This document shows, piece by piece, positions 12,285 to 24,001 of a stretch of DNA of 64,000 nucleotides. The translations under genes were made by a program, and so were the position numbers. Positions within the stretch are counted from its first letter, which is position 1. Each line of letters opens with the position of its first letter. This DNA comes from Pseudoneurospora amorphoporcata. Its lineage: Eukaryota > Ascomycota > Sordariomycetes > Sordariales > Sordariaceae. A model generated the notes under the pieces. The model was not told where the DNA came from and ran no database searches. It saw only the letters and a list, made by a program, of their open reading frames with translations. The DNA is taken from positions 124,001-188,000 of the forward strand of contig MU859100.1 of the NCBI GenBank assembly GCA_033297205.1. Reading direction: 5' to 3'.

Positions 12285-14142
12285 GTTCGTTTTGATATGT
12301 TTAGCTTAGGTGTAAGGGTGAGATGGAACTGATCTCAGGGTTGTTAGTGTTGATCGATGACTCTAACTCTTTGCTGCTGGTAGATGGAAAAAAACTTGGA
12401 GGAGAGCGAGCCGCTGATGCTGATGCAGAAAGGCCAAAGAGCGGAGGAGCCGAGATAAAAAGGCGTTACAGAAGCCCGAGAGAGAGGGAACACAAGTAAT
12501 AAGAAAGAGTCAAAAAAGAGTAGATGAACTCCCGCTCTTCCCGCAACAAAGCCATATTTCCACATTCTCGCCATCCTGTCGTCAACCGTTCATCCTGCAC
12601 CTATTGATAATCCTCACGCTCCCCATGCGGAACCCATGTGGCCATCCATGTCCCCTGCCCCGGCGAGCCTGGGTATGTACGAAAATGCGGATGAGCAAAC
12701 ATACCTTCGTCCAAAGGGGCTTCGGTAGCACAAAGGCATTTCGTCTTTATTTGCACACGCAGATTCGACCATGCCCTATGTTTGCGAAAACCGAAAGTGG
12801 ATAGATGGTGTTGTGTCGGGATCCTTTTTGCACTTCTGTATCAAACGCAGCTATTCTCCATATATCCATGTCTTTTCGACTGAGCATGGGAACCTTATGT
12901 TCATTCTCTCGAGAAGGCAGACGTGCGCGGACACACTCCAAGGCCCCCTTTTACTTCCACATCGGTGTTGCTAGTGTTGGTGGTGATTGTTCGAAAAGTT
13001 CTGGTACCCGGTTCTCTGTCGTTGGATGGCTGTGATCCTAGACGTCTTTGGTCGAGTTGTGTCCTGGCTTGGACTCGGGGGTGAGCGGTCACTGCACCAG
13101 CAGATGGGGTAAGAGGGCAACAAAGAGACAAGTGTCGGTATGCAATTAGAAAGTGATTCAAAACACGCGTGGTCTTTCAAAATTTCCGTGCTTTTACCTG
13201 CCTGCCTGCCTGTCCGCTTTTCTCGCCTGGGTATCTCCTTCCTTGCCCGGTCAATTGGTTCTCAAGACAGTCTCCCGAATCCGAAATAACATCTGATTTT
13301 TGTCCTCTGTCAGGGTCGCTCCTTCAAGTTCCGCACTTCCTCCTCTTTGTGTCATGTGTCTGCCCCTGTAATTTTCTGTTCCTTCTCCTCGCTCCTTCCT
13401 TCCGTCTTCCATTCCATTACCCCCCTGTAGATATTCTCTGTTCCCCCCCTCTTATCCCTGTTTTGTTCTTTCCCTGTATAAGATTCCTCCTCTTTATCCG
13501 TGTTGTGATCTCCTCGTTCCTTCCTTCTAGTTCCCCTTACCTGCCTGCCCCCATGGATGCAAACTAGTCAGCCCCGAACTGTAACCATAGGATAAGGAAG
13601 AGAGAAAAAAGAGAGCGGAGTAAAAGCTCCTGTTGGTGCGATTGTGGTAATCATCAACTTTCCCCCAAGTTAACACTTCATCACCGTCACCATCATCACC
13701 AACGCACATACACACCGACACGCTCAGAAACACAGAGATGAAGAGATAACATACATACAGACCTACATACATGCAAACCGTTACCACAGATGATTGATGC
13801 CCCAATGCTATGCAACTTTGAACGACGCTCAGAGAGAGAGAGAAATATACAGGGGATGAAGTCACCATCATCTCACAAGTAGGAGAGAGAACCGTGGTGC
13901 CTGCTTGCTCCCTTCATAATGATATTCCGACAAAGGAAAATGGTGTAGTCTGCGTTGAGCAGCAGCAGCAGTGTAGTGTAGTGTAGTGTAGTGTATAGTG
14001 GGTATTGATTTTGGTTTATCAAGACACCAGTAAGTAGAAAGATTCGTTATCGGGTTCGTCTCGTGTCATGGTCTTGTGTTTCTATGCAGGAATGGGGACT
14101 TGGGTCTCTATCATGGGTCCCTCCTCTTTCTCAGCAAAAAAC
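12285..14142. other. Intergenic, no gene recognised
   Basis: It lies between the promoter of the upstream orphan gene and the 3' end of the Vac7-like gene. It contains pyrimidine-rich tracts (13190-13530), CTGC-repeats near 13198-13212, TACA/CATA repeats near 13740-13775 and a GTGTA array. Confidence 0.4.
13971..13995. repeat. (GTGTA)5 microsatellite
   Basis: Five perfect pentanucleotide units follow an AGC-repeat, in the presumed 3' flank of the Vac7-like gene. Confidence 0.9.
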
Positions 14143-17100
14143 TCATTGAAAGGAGATAGAAACGTCATCGTCGTGGTCGTTATCATCGTTCCCTGTTCTC
14201 CCACCGCCACCGCCTCCGCCGACATCCTCTATCGGCTTCCCTTGTTCCCGCGGCTTCCTCGAATCCCGATCATTGGCCGCATTCGCCTTGACCATGGTCT
14301 TGCCCGAAATCGCAGCCGTTCTGACCCTCTGGCTCAGCGGCAAGGTATACTTTAGCACACCCTTGATGATGAGTTGGAAGTCATCCCCTATGATACGCTC
14401 CCACCTCTCTGTCCCGCCCACTGTTACGTTGCCGGGGTTCTTCAGCCGGACTTCGCCCATGGATGTAGATAGGCCTTGGTGGAAGAAGGAGCCTTCGAAG
14501 GTCAAGGCGCTGTTGAAGCCCGTGATGGTGCCGAGGCGCATGTTGGGAGATGATTCCTCGGGTGGCTGGTCATTGGGTGGATCGTCCAAGATCCCAACTA
14601 GATCTCCTAACTTGCTGATTCGCACTTCTTCCTCGTTGCTCTCCAGAGGCGGCATGTCGCCAGGGTGAGTCCGATACCATTCCGAGTCGGTACCAGCATG
14701 CGGTGACTTGGCAAAGACTTCAATATCCGCCGCATCCACCACCACAACCACCACATTGGGATTCTTGGCCCTGATCGTCAGGTCAAGCATCAGCTCCTGC
14801 TCGCTCGCAACGACATGGTCCATCGATATCAGCTCGATATCGGTAAGCGGTTGTGACGTCGCAAACATAAATCCGATCGCCCCCGAAACGACAAGCAAAA
14901 GCATCACTGTCAAGACCAGGCAACTGGCGAACCGATTCAAGAAGGACGGCGGTTGTCGGTATGTGCCCGACTCCATCGACCTGAGCGAGTGCAAGCCGTT
15001 CCTCCGACTTCGTGCTGACCTTGATGACCGCACTGTCCCAGACTGTATCAGCGGCGTGGTTTCGTCGTCGGCGCCAGTAGTAGTGTCGTCGAGATCGTAA
15101 CCAACCGATAGATGCGTTCCCCGGCTGCTCTTAGCATGGAGACTGCTTCGGCTCAAGTATCGGGGGCTGTTAACACCTGATGACTGTCGTGAGTTACTGT
15201 TTCCCGAGTTTAAGGCTCCGCTGAATGGTGATTGTTCGGCGAATAGCGACGGATGCCCGTTCCCTCCTCCATTACGACCCCATCGGCCATAGTGATGGTG
15301 TCGACCTGATGTTCCCCTGGCTGATCCTGCTGTGCTTCTCCCGGTTGTGCTCTTGCCGTCCTCTTCGACGCCGACGCTTTCGTTAATGCTGGGATTGTAA
15401 GAATTCACAAACTTCATGCTTCGCTTTACCCCGATAGGTTGTTCCTGGTTCATCATGGCGGAATGGATGGAGCGCATATCGGTACGGTTCAGCTGGCTGA
15501 CCATTGATGCCGCACTCGGTGTCCTAGAGTGATAACGGGGCGGTCTGGGATGGTCGGGAGGGTTGGAGTCGTAGACAAATGTTTCGTCCGAGTCTGACGA
15601 GTTAGTTTCCTCAATCGCACTCGCTACCTTTGCCTCGAAGATGTCGGCCTTGGATGATACTGGACGATGTCTAGTCAGCAAGTTGCTCACTTGGTGAATT
15701 ACAAAACTCTGACTCCGAGGTTCTGAAGCCCCTGGAGACCGGGAAGGAAATATGTGCTTGCTGGCTTCATCAGGCGGCGGAGGCCCATGGTGATACTTCG
15801 TTGGCGAAGCACTCATCTCGGTAGCCGAGGAGACGGATCTCGTAGCTTGATGATGCCGAAGCCGTGGCTGTAAAATGAACTGATTTGTCTCACCAGTGCC
15901 AGATGTCATGCTGGGTTGCTTCCGTGCCGTCCTCTTCTTTTCTTTCTTGGGGGGGCGGATCGTTTCTGTGCTGGGTTTCGTGCGCAGACTGCCATTTGAA
16001 GGCTGCACTCCTACTCCTGGAGCGAGTGCGACTTGGGGGATCGAGGTAACCGTTTCTGCTTCTACCGTCATGCTCTGTTGAGAACCCTCGCCGGGCTTGC
16101 CCTTTGCAGGTGGCCGGACTGATGTGCTCGACTGCCTTGACGTCAGGGGCGGCGCACTGGTCGATCCGCTTCGGCGGCCCGCCTCGATCGAGGTAACATC
16201 TTCCGCTCCGCTTTCCGTCATGATTGAATTCGATCGTCCCGCTAGCCCTCTTTGCCGAGAGAATTCGCCAATATCTGATGGCACGGTCGGTTCGGACATG
16301 AGCCTGTGACCCAGTTTTTCCTCCATTGACTGCTCAAAACCTCGCGGAGAACCAAGCGGACTGACTTCCTGGACAGTCTCGAGGATGGACGTGCTCCCTC
16401 CCGCAGCGCGAGCGGGAGTTCTGGCCCCGGGCTGGGTTGGAGTGAGGTCGTCCGCGTCTGTGTCCGACTGAGATTCTGAGGCGGAAAAGGACGATGGCTG
16501 TTGTTGAACGGCGGTGGGAGAGATGTCTGGAGTCTGATCCTGTCGTCTAGGCGGACCGAGGATTGGCGGCTTGGTGAGGATGGGTGGAGGAGATCGCAGT
16601 CTCGAGGACACGGGCCACTTCAAAGGATCCTGGCCACCAGTCGGATGTGATTGAGCAGCAGACGAGTGGGCAGTTGGCGATTTGGACGGGGGTGCGGGCG
16701 CATTGACGTTCCGATCCGTCGCAGCGTGGGAAAAGGTGGGCGTTGTGGCCGACGACAGCGTTCTCGAGCCGGTCGTAGACAAGGATATGCTGCCGGGTCT
16801 CGTGGTTCTCGAAGGGCTGGGATCCTGGAGGCTGTTCTTGCGCGATCGAGGTACAGCACCGCCAGCAGCAGGACCGCGTGAAGGGGCACGCGATGAGGCA
16901 GCGGTGGTATTATGGGTGGTGTGGGCGCGGTTGAGAGGTCGTGTGGGAGAAGGTTCGCGCGAGGCAAAGGGCGAGGGAGCTACGGACGAAGCGCGGGAGA
17001 CGGAGGATGCAGACGTGGCCGAGGTCTGCGAAGTCAGCTTGGAAGGCCATGAATCGGTCCTGGGATTGACGGTCGCCGCGGAGCTGGAAGTGGATTCGCG

Positions 17101-17304
17101 GGACAGCGTGGGAAGTGGATTCGACGACGGGGCAGCAGCGGGTGTCTGTGCCTGCGCATGCGCCTGCTGGCCCGTGGCATGGGTCACGGTCCGATTTTGA
17201 GGATTCGCAGGTGCTGTAGTCGGGACCTGAACTGCAGTCGGGAGCTGGGACCGCTTGGGGGGAGACGGCGACGTCGACGTCGTTATGTTTGGTGATTTGT
17301 CCAT
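14143..17304 (-). CDS. VAC7: Vac7-like vacuolar segregation protein
   Basis: In yeast, Vac7 is a vacuolar membrane protein that activates the Fab1 kinase to make PI(3,5)P2 and so controls vacuole size, inheritance and stress response. This single-exon gene encodes 1053 residues. About 780 N-terminal residues are Ser/Pro/Thr-rich and disordered, facing the cytosol. One membrane segment (about 793-814, within ASCLVLTVMLLLVVSGAIGF) follows. The roughly 235-residue C-terminal domain begins TDIELISMDHVVASEQELML and contains LTIRAKNPNVVVVVVDAADI. This arrangement matches the Vac7 family, where the conserved part is the membrane segment and the lumenal domain. A poly-Gly stretch and an acidic tail end the protein. 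Identification rests on topology and the C-terminal domain; the N-terminal part is not conserved enough to judge. Confidence 0.85.
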   Translation of the reverse strand: MDKSPNITTSTSPSPPKRSQLPTAVQVPTTAPANPQNRTVTHATGQQAHAQAQTPAAAPSSNPLPTLSRESTSSSAATVNPRTDSWPSKLTSQTSATSASSVSRASSVAPSPFASREPSPTRPLNRAHTTHNTTAASSRAPSRGPAAGGAVPRSRKNSLQDPSPSRTTRPGSISLSTTGSRTLSSATTPTFSHAATDRNVNAPAPPSKSPTAHSSAAQSHPTGGQDPLKWPVSSRLRSPPPILTKPPILGPPRRQDQTPDISPTAVQQQPSSFSASESQSDTDADDLTPTQPGARTPARAAGGSTSILETVQEVSPLGSPRGFEQSMEEKLGHRLMSEPTVPSDIGEFSRQRGLAGRSNSIMTESGAEDVTSIEAGRRSGSTSAPPLTSRQSSTSVRPPAKGKPGEGSQQSMTVEAETVTSIPQVALAPGVGVQPSNGSLRTKPSTETIRPPKKEKKRTARKQPSMTSGTGETNQFILQPRLRHHQATRSVSSATEMSASPTKYHHGPPPPDEASKHIFPSRSPGASEPRSQSFVIHQVSNLLTRHRPVSSKADIFEAKVASAIEETNSSDSDETFVYDSNPPDHPRPPRYHSRTPSAASMVSQLNRTDMRSIHSAMMNQEQPIGVKRSMKFVNSYNPSINESVGVEEDGKSTTGRSTAGSARGTSGRHHHYGRWGRNGGGNGHPSLFAEQSPFSGALNSGNSNSRQSSGVNSPRYLSRSSLHAKSSRGTHLSVGYDLDDTTTGADDETTPLIQSGTVRSSRSARSRRNGLHSLRSMESGTYRQPPSFLNRFASCLVLTVMLLLVVSGAIGFMFATSQPLTDIELISMDHVVASEQELMLDLTIRAKNPNVVVVVVDAADIEVFAKSPHAGTDSEWYRTHPGDMPPLESNEEEVRISKLGDLVGILDDPPNDQPPEESSPNMRLGTITGFNSALTFEGSFFHQGLSTSMGEVRLKNPGNVTVGGTERWERIIGDDFQLIIKGVLKYTLPLSQRVRTAAISGKTMVKANAANDRDSRKPREQGKPIEDVGGGGGGGRTGNDDNDHDDDVSISFQ

Positions 17305-20300
17305 GTTTGCACTGACGGCGGGCGGCCGGCTGCTGGGAGGCAGAGGGAGACCGACGACAACGGAAGGGATGGGGACCGTTTCGGATCACACATGCCAAAC
17401 AAGCCAGGAACCAGGGCGTTCGTTGTTTGATGAGTGTTCCGAAAAGTTGGATGTGATATTAGCTACAATTGCTAGGGAGAAGGACGAAGCGTCATGTCCA
17501 GTCGAGGTCTGTCTGTCGTAGTCGCAGGCAGTGTCGCAGCAGAGGTGTGATTATGAGTTTCGTGGTATGGATGCGGGCTGAGTGCAGTGTTAATTGTTGG
17601 GCAGGACAGGAGAGAAGCAGGACAGCCGCTCGGTTATCGATGATGCGCGGGACCTGGCTCTTGTTGGTACTTTGTTTGGTAGTCACCAGTAGTCAATGGG
17701 CGGATAACTAATCGAGCAACGGCCTTCCGCTGGATGTAACCAGGCGATCCAGGCAATGATGGGCGCATGCACAAAGAAAAAAAGAGTAAACCTCGGCGCA
17801 GATGAACCCAACAAGGTTTTTAGGGGAACTGATGTTATCGCCGGTGTTGTTGTTGTTTGTTGCTCAATTGGCATATGACAACCTTGAAAACATGGGATGA
17901 TACTGACAAGCAACCGTGACAACGTATTAGTTGAACAAGGTGACGCTCCGAGACTTGGAAACTCGAGACGAAAACAGAAAGACTTGGAAAGAGTACTATG
18001 ATGGCAAGAGCAACCAGAGAGGACAGACACAAGTCTGCGCGGGACTTCACAGGTAACTCTTCACTCGCTCACCAAGTATCTAACGACTAGCACTGTCCAT
18101 CTAGTCACTCGGGTAATCCAGTCCATTCACAACAAGTCTCGTCTCCTCACGATCAAATGAACAAATGGATGATGTCGTTCTTGTTGGGCAGCCAAGCCCC
18201 GGGCCGTGACTAGGCAATAAACCAAGACCTGTGACAATGGCCCAGACCACCGCTACCAACGTTCTCGTTTACCTAATTAATATATAAGCCGCCATACTGT
18301 GCTGATAGTGCATTGAAAGAGGCCTTGTTGCGGCCTTACCTTATGCGACAAAAACAATTGCGCATCCGGCCAATCAGAAACAACAAAAGCACAAGCCCTG
18401 GCCGGATACGTCTTGGGTGCACGCACGCACGTCTGTTAGGCATTGCTAGGCAGCTCTTGGTTAGCGCTATCTAATGGCACAGTAGGGCCGCTAACCCTCT
18501 TCCTGTTGGTTCATTCATTGTCAGGTTTCGACATATCATACCTCTAGGTTTGAAGGCGAACCCTGATGGTGGATCTTGTTGAGTTTTTCTACCTTCGCTT
18601 GTCTATACCTAATGTGATTGCCAACGAGCATTGTGCTGCTTCTTCCACTTTACGTGTGCACATTGCACAAGAGTTATCGACCACCCGTCCTCCAGGTCCC
18701 GTCCTAGGGTATCCTTCCTGCCCGCTTAATGGGACAGTAAAAGGGCAACAATAGAACTGTCTCAGCTGAATGGATGTTTTTGGCGACACAGATTATCAAA
18801 CACAACGAACGAGAATAGAATCCACGAGAAGTAAACCAGGGGCGGCAAAACCATGGTCACCAATTACCTAGTCTGGGTTTTCGGACTACTGTAAGTATGA
18901 AAAGGAAAACCAAAAAAGATGTTTCGCGGCGTGTCAGCATTTCCAGGTCCCCGCCGCCGCCGGACCGGATGGTAACTCGGACGATGCCTCGGTCGTCTCT
19001 TTCTCACTTTTTGTGCCTGAGCTGGTCCATATCAAGGTTACCTTCCAGAGTTGGAACAAATGGAGTCATAAAAAATCTCGCAATGCCTCCTTCCGTTATA
19101 AATCGCCGGAAACCGGTAACATCCAGAAAGCGGGAGTGAAAAACTCTTCTCCAGATGCCGACCGAGATTCCATTTCCATTCCTTCCTTCTTTCCCAGGAC
19201 CGGCCGACCAGGGCCTGCAGGCGATGGAGCCAAGCCAAGCGTCCATCCGTCATGTGTGTCAGATGTGCAGGAAACGGTACATCCGGAGCACGAGTGGATA
19301 CCGCGGGGACCGGATGATTTTTGTTGGATTCGCTGCTAAAAAGTGATGGCCGGAGCGGCGTGCCAGGTACCCACCAGCGTGCCACAGGTGACTGTACATC
19401 CTGAGCATCATCCCCATCAACATCGGCCGCACCCGAGTTGCCCCTGGCCGTTTTTTTGGCTCTTCCGTCGACGGTCGGTTGACGGCTCCTTCCTCCTTCT
19501 TCCTTTTGTCATTCTTTTGGTCATCACAGGCCGCCGGTACAAGCTTCCTTTTTCGGCAGATCTTTTCGTTGCCTTCCTCCGGCGGTCTTTTCTTTTCCTT
19601 CACCCTTCGATCAATTGCAACCTTGTGCCTGCCTTGCCCTGATATTGGTGTTTTTAGCGGGGTGAGAGGGTGTCGTCGTTTCTTCGAAACTTGTTAGCAC
19701 GCTACCTCTCCCATGATATGCGCACTACCCACCCTTCTCTATATCCAATTTCCAATCTGCTGGTTCCCTCCTGTTGTGCTCGCCCCAAGCGCTCACCGGA
19801 GACTTGACCATTGATATGGACCAGATTGGAACAGATTGCGCATTGGCCGAGGTACGGTATTGTTGTTCAAATGCAGACACTCCTCCCTTCGCTTCCGATG
19901 CTGTGCTCCCACGGGCAACACCCTTCGCACCCCGATGTGTTAACACTGCAAGAGTCCACACAAACATTCGCTCCCAAGCGGAACCATCTCTCCGGGTTTG
20001 TTACCTTCTCTTTACAAACTAGGACCGATTCAGCCGCGACATCCCTTGAACTTGACCACGGACGGTTGACGTCGGCAGAGCGACAGGCGACACAAAGAGG
20101 GACAAGGAGTCAAGGACAGCTTGGGTGCCTGGCCTGGCGTGGCCTGACATGCGGACAAGTGCTTGACGCCTGAACCCAGTGTTGCGGTACGGGTAAGGTA
20201 AACTCGACGCAGTGTGCTGATCTCTTTCGAAAGTAAAGACATCAAGCGGCCGTTGCTCTCACCGATCAACGCTCATCTGAGACTCAGTCACATCATCTGA

Positions 20301-20592
20301 GCGGCCATCGCGGCCGTTGCGGTCATTGAGGCTTAGAAGTCAGTCAGGGTCTCAAACACAGGTTTATCTAAAGGGTTCTTGCACAGCTTCCTGATCCAGG
20401 CCAGGCCATTCAGCTTCACCCACCTTTGGGTGCCGACAACAGCATAACATTATCAAGACTCCCAAGGCTACCTAGTACCCGAGACAACACAAGACATCAC
20501 AACAATTACTACACCACCAAGTACAGCCTTAGCACATCCCCCCGCAACCCTAGTGGTGGTCTGGTGTCCGGTGGTCCAGCAGACGCAGCGTA

Positions 20593-20619
20593 AAATAAAT
20601 AAATAAATAAATAAATAAA
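20593..20619. repeat. (AAAT)6 microsatellite
   Basis: Six perfect AAAT units followed by AAA, directly before a GC-rich segment. Confidence 0.9.
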
Positions 20620-21387
20620 GAGGTTAGCCTCTCACAGCCGGCCAAGTGGACGGTGGCACACCCTCTCGTGCTTCTCTGCACGCCACCACCCCGTTCCCTT
20701 GGGTGGCTTCCCCACAGGCCTATTTTTCGACATGGGACTTTCTTTTACTTGAGGGCTTTCGGCCTTTCCCCTCTCGTGCCTTTGTTGGACTGGCAAGGCT
20801 GTAACCCACGCCGCAAAAGGAACGGCTTTATTGGATCTTAGCCAGTCCGCCTTGAAGCTGACGACATCTTCTTCTCGCGGTGTAATGCCCTCGGTGGGTA
20901 ACCAAGGTTCAAGAGTTGAGATTTTCGATAGCTCAAGGCCAAAGGAATGGTCCGCTCCGTTCCTGAAGCCGCGTCCCGAAGTAAGCCGGACCAAGAAAAC
21001 GAGCGGAGAAAGGGCACAGTTGCGGTTCCTTCGCTTCAAACGTCCGTCCCCTCTTGGTCGAGGCCAGGGGGGCACGGGTACACATTCTGATTGCATCTGG
21101 AAAATAACTCCTTTTGTCTGATTAAGGTACTATTCCGTTCGCGGCTTCTACGGCCCATTCCGATGCTCTGGTTCCTGTTCCCCAAACGCAAATATCATGC
21201 CACAGCTGCGAGCTTGCCGAGCGAGATGCTCGCTCCCCTTGATGAGAGAGCCAAGACCGACGACCATGCAGCGAAACATCCAGATCACCGTTGAGAGAAG
21301 AAAAGAAAAAGAGCACATTTCTTTTACAGTAGTTGCGGGATATCTGGAAAAATCTCATCAGAAAACCCGCCGGGGGGGGCCGGGGGC

Positions 21388-21397
21388 NNNNNNNNNN
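21388..21397. other. Assembly gap (10 N)
   Basis: Ten N lie between G-rich and A-rich homopolymers. A run of 23 C follows at 21481-21503. Bases within about 120 positions on either side are probably low quality. Confidence 0.95.
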
Positions 21398-24001
21398 CCT
21401 TTACGGATGAAAAAAAAAAATCACAATTTATTTTTCTTTTTTGGGGGGTTTTGGGATAAATGGCAACATATAAACCCCCACCCCCCCCCCCCCCCCCCCC
21501 CCCGGCCTCTTTCATTCCAATCTTACATACGCGGTATGCCAACGAACGGTTCATTGACACGTGGTAAAGGTGTGGTGTGGAAAGAGACTTCCTCAAATGT
21601 CTGTCTCTAGATTTGCAACTTTGATTCAACAACCGTCCTGTTCATGTCATGAGGTCCAGTCGATTCTGGCTCGATCCCGCCTTGTCATATCATTTTGAGC
21701 ACTAACATACACATTGAATAGGTACTATCTATCTACATAAAGATAATGCATATACCTAGGTAGGTTATCCAATCCCCATCCGGCCCAATCCTGAACATCC
21801 AAGACGTCAAGTTGCATCTAGAACAGCATTCCTGCGCTGGTGGTTCGTTTTCCTTCCCTTCCTCCCTTCCCCCACTTACTGCAGCTGTTCCCAACGGAAC
21901 GGATTCCCGTTCGACGGATGACAACGCCTCCTCCTCACGGATGCATACCACCGGTCTACCGGTATGTACCATACTCTACTTTTGCTTTTCGCCGCATCTG
22001 CTGTGTCTCCTGCGTCTGCTGCTCGTCATGTATGTATGCATGTATGTTACCAGCAGAGTCACATACATCATCCATTACATGCAACTGTCTTTAACCTAAC
22101 CGTCCTATTCGCCCTGTTTTTTCTGAATGTGATCATATGTGCAGGAACCCGTCCTTTTCTGGCTATTACCGGCTGTTGGACCGTTCATCTGAGCAACTGA
22201 GCTGATTGATGGCTTTCTGGCTGACTTTCTTCAAAGGACTGAAGTTTAGGAGCTGTTTGTCGGTTGATGGGTAGGTAGATATGTAGGAAGATGGATACTA
22301 GAATAGGTAGGTATGCGTAATGTTCCGTTGCACCGTTGTCCAACTGTCTTGGTTAGGAGGTATGATTATAGGTATGGTTGTTGTTTCCATTGAGAGACTC
22401 TCCACGCCCGCAATTTTTTGTCTTTTGACATTTTTTTTCTTGTTTTATCTTTCTTGGGTGAGGGGATCTGGATTCAACTCTGGAAGATAAGAATACAGGT
22501 ACGTATGATCATCGGATTAGATGGAAACTGTAAGGGGTAGGTTATTATTACGGTATGCACTGTTCTTTATCATGAGAGCGCGGAGGCTTGGAACGGACAG
22601 ATGTGTGAGTGACTAAGATATGGTTATTTAGGTCGGTGCAAAGGGGTAAAAGAAAGAAAGGGTAATGTCGAGTTGGACTTCATGACCATAGCCTCTGTCT
22701 AGGCCATCTTCCGTTTGTGAACGAGCTTGAGGATGGGCCAAACCAGCTAAGAGCGTTCCAAGGCAGGCACTCGCCAAAGACGCAGCCTGTTCGCGTATGT
22801 AAGTAAAATAGTGAGGTAAAGTAAAATAAAATAAGTATAAGATAAAAATAGAAAATAAATAAATAATAACGGGGAAAGGGGACGCAGTGAGAGATCTATT
22901 CGACGATACCCAATGACCATGACACTTCACAAGACTCGAGGTATGTTCTCTACTGTGAGGACATCAAAAACACCACGAGATATCTCAGATCATTGTTCCA
23001 TACGTTGTTGCTAAAGAAGTTAGAGGTGCTTTCTCTCCATTCAGAAGTGTTTGTGGTGGACAGTGGTCAAGTGTAAACGCCCATGTCATCCGCTACCTGC
23101 TATTGATTGATGCCTTGATATATATGTTATATGTACCACAGAGACGTAGGTAGGCATGAAGTGTGTGCATATAGGGTACCTACCTACCTTGAGGCATTGA
23201 TCTGTTAATCGCTCGAGGAAATGTCAGTGCCAGCCAGTGTTGTTATGCTTCCCGGGAGGTGGCAGAAGATGAGATGCTCTTTCGATCCATCCGGGGTTCA
23301 CGTAGGCAGCGAGGCCGAGAGAGGGTTTATTATTTTCTTTCACTGACATTAAGAAAGATCACAGATCACAGCAGCAAGCGGTTGAGAGAGGACTCAAGCC
23401 ACTGTTTGTTATCCTTTTTCTGCGACTCGTTGACTTCGAATTCGTGTGGCATGGAGTTCTATCAAAGTGGGAGAGCGCACCACCGATACCTCCAGTCACT
23501 TTCCTGTTTATTTGGTCGAGGGCCGCGGGTATTTACACAACTTCGTTACGGTCTATATCCCTTAACTCTATTCAGCGGTATCGATGTCATAGCGCCGTCC
23601 TTGTCATCTATCCATCCATTCATATGAAACCAACAGTGCAGATGAGTAGGGTAGTAAGTTGTGAATCTTCCATTCTTGTATATAGTAGTTGTAACCAACG
23701 TCATTAATCTTCCCAGTACTTCGTCGTTTTGATGTCTTAATCCCTTTCTCTTCTCGGCCCTTTCATGCCATCCCGTCTTCTTCTTCTTCTTCCTCACTTT
23801 CTATCCTGGAACCCCATAAGACCAGCAAACCCCCAGTAACGATAGGTAGGTATGTAGTAAAGATAGCTTAGGTATTCCTGTCTTCCAACACCTTTAACAC
23901 CCGCTACACCCGACTCCCATAGATCTTAAGCCAAATCGCCTAGAACAGGTCCAAGTCAAATCAGATAATCCAGATCCAGACAAACTCAAACTCTTCTTCT
24001 T

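Larger units (their letters stand above)
17305..24001. other. 6.7-kb stretch without a recognisable gene
   Basis: It lies upstream of the Vac7-like gene and downstream of the coiled-coil gene. It holds a TATA-like ATATATAAG near 18283, a GC-rich part with a 154-codon open frame (20632-21096, minus) of unknown meaning, an AAAT microsatellite, an assembly gap with homopolymers, and CATGTATG-rich tracts near 22030. Other open frames are short and show no family resemblance. Long leaders, non-coding RNA or an eroded element are possible; none can be shown. Confidence 0.4.
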
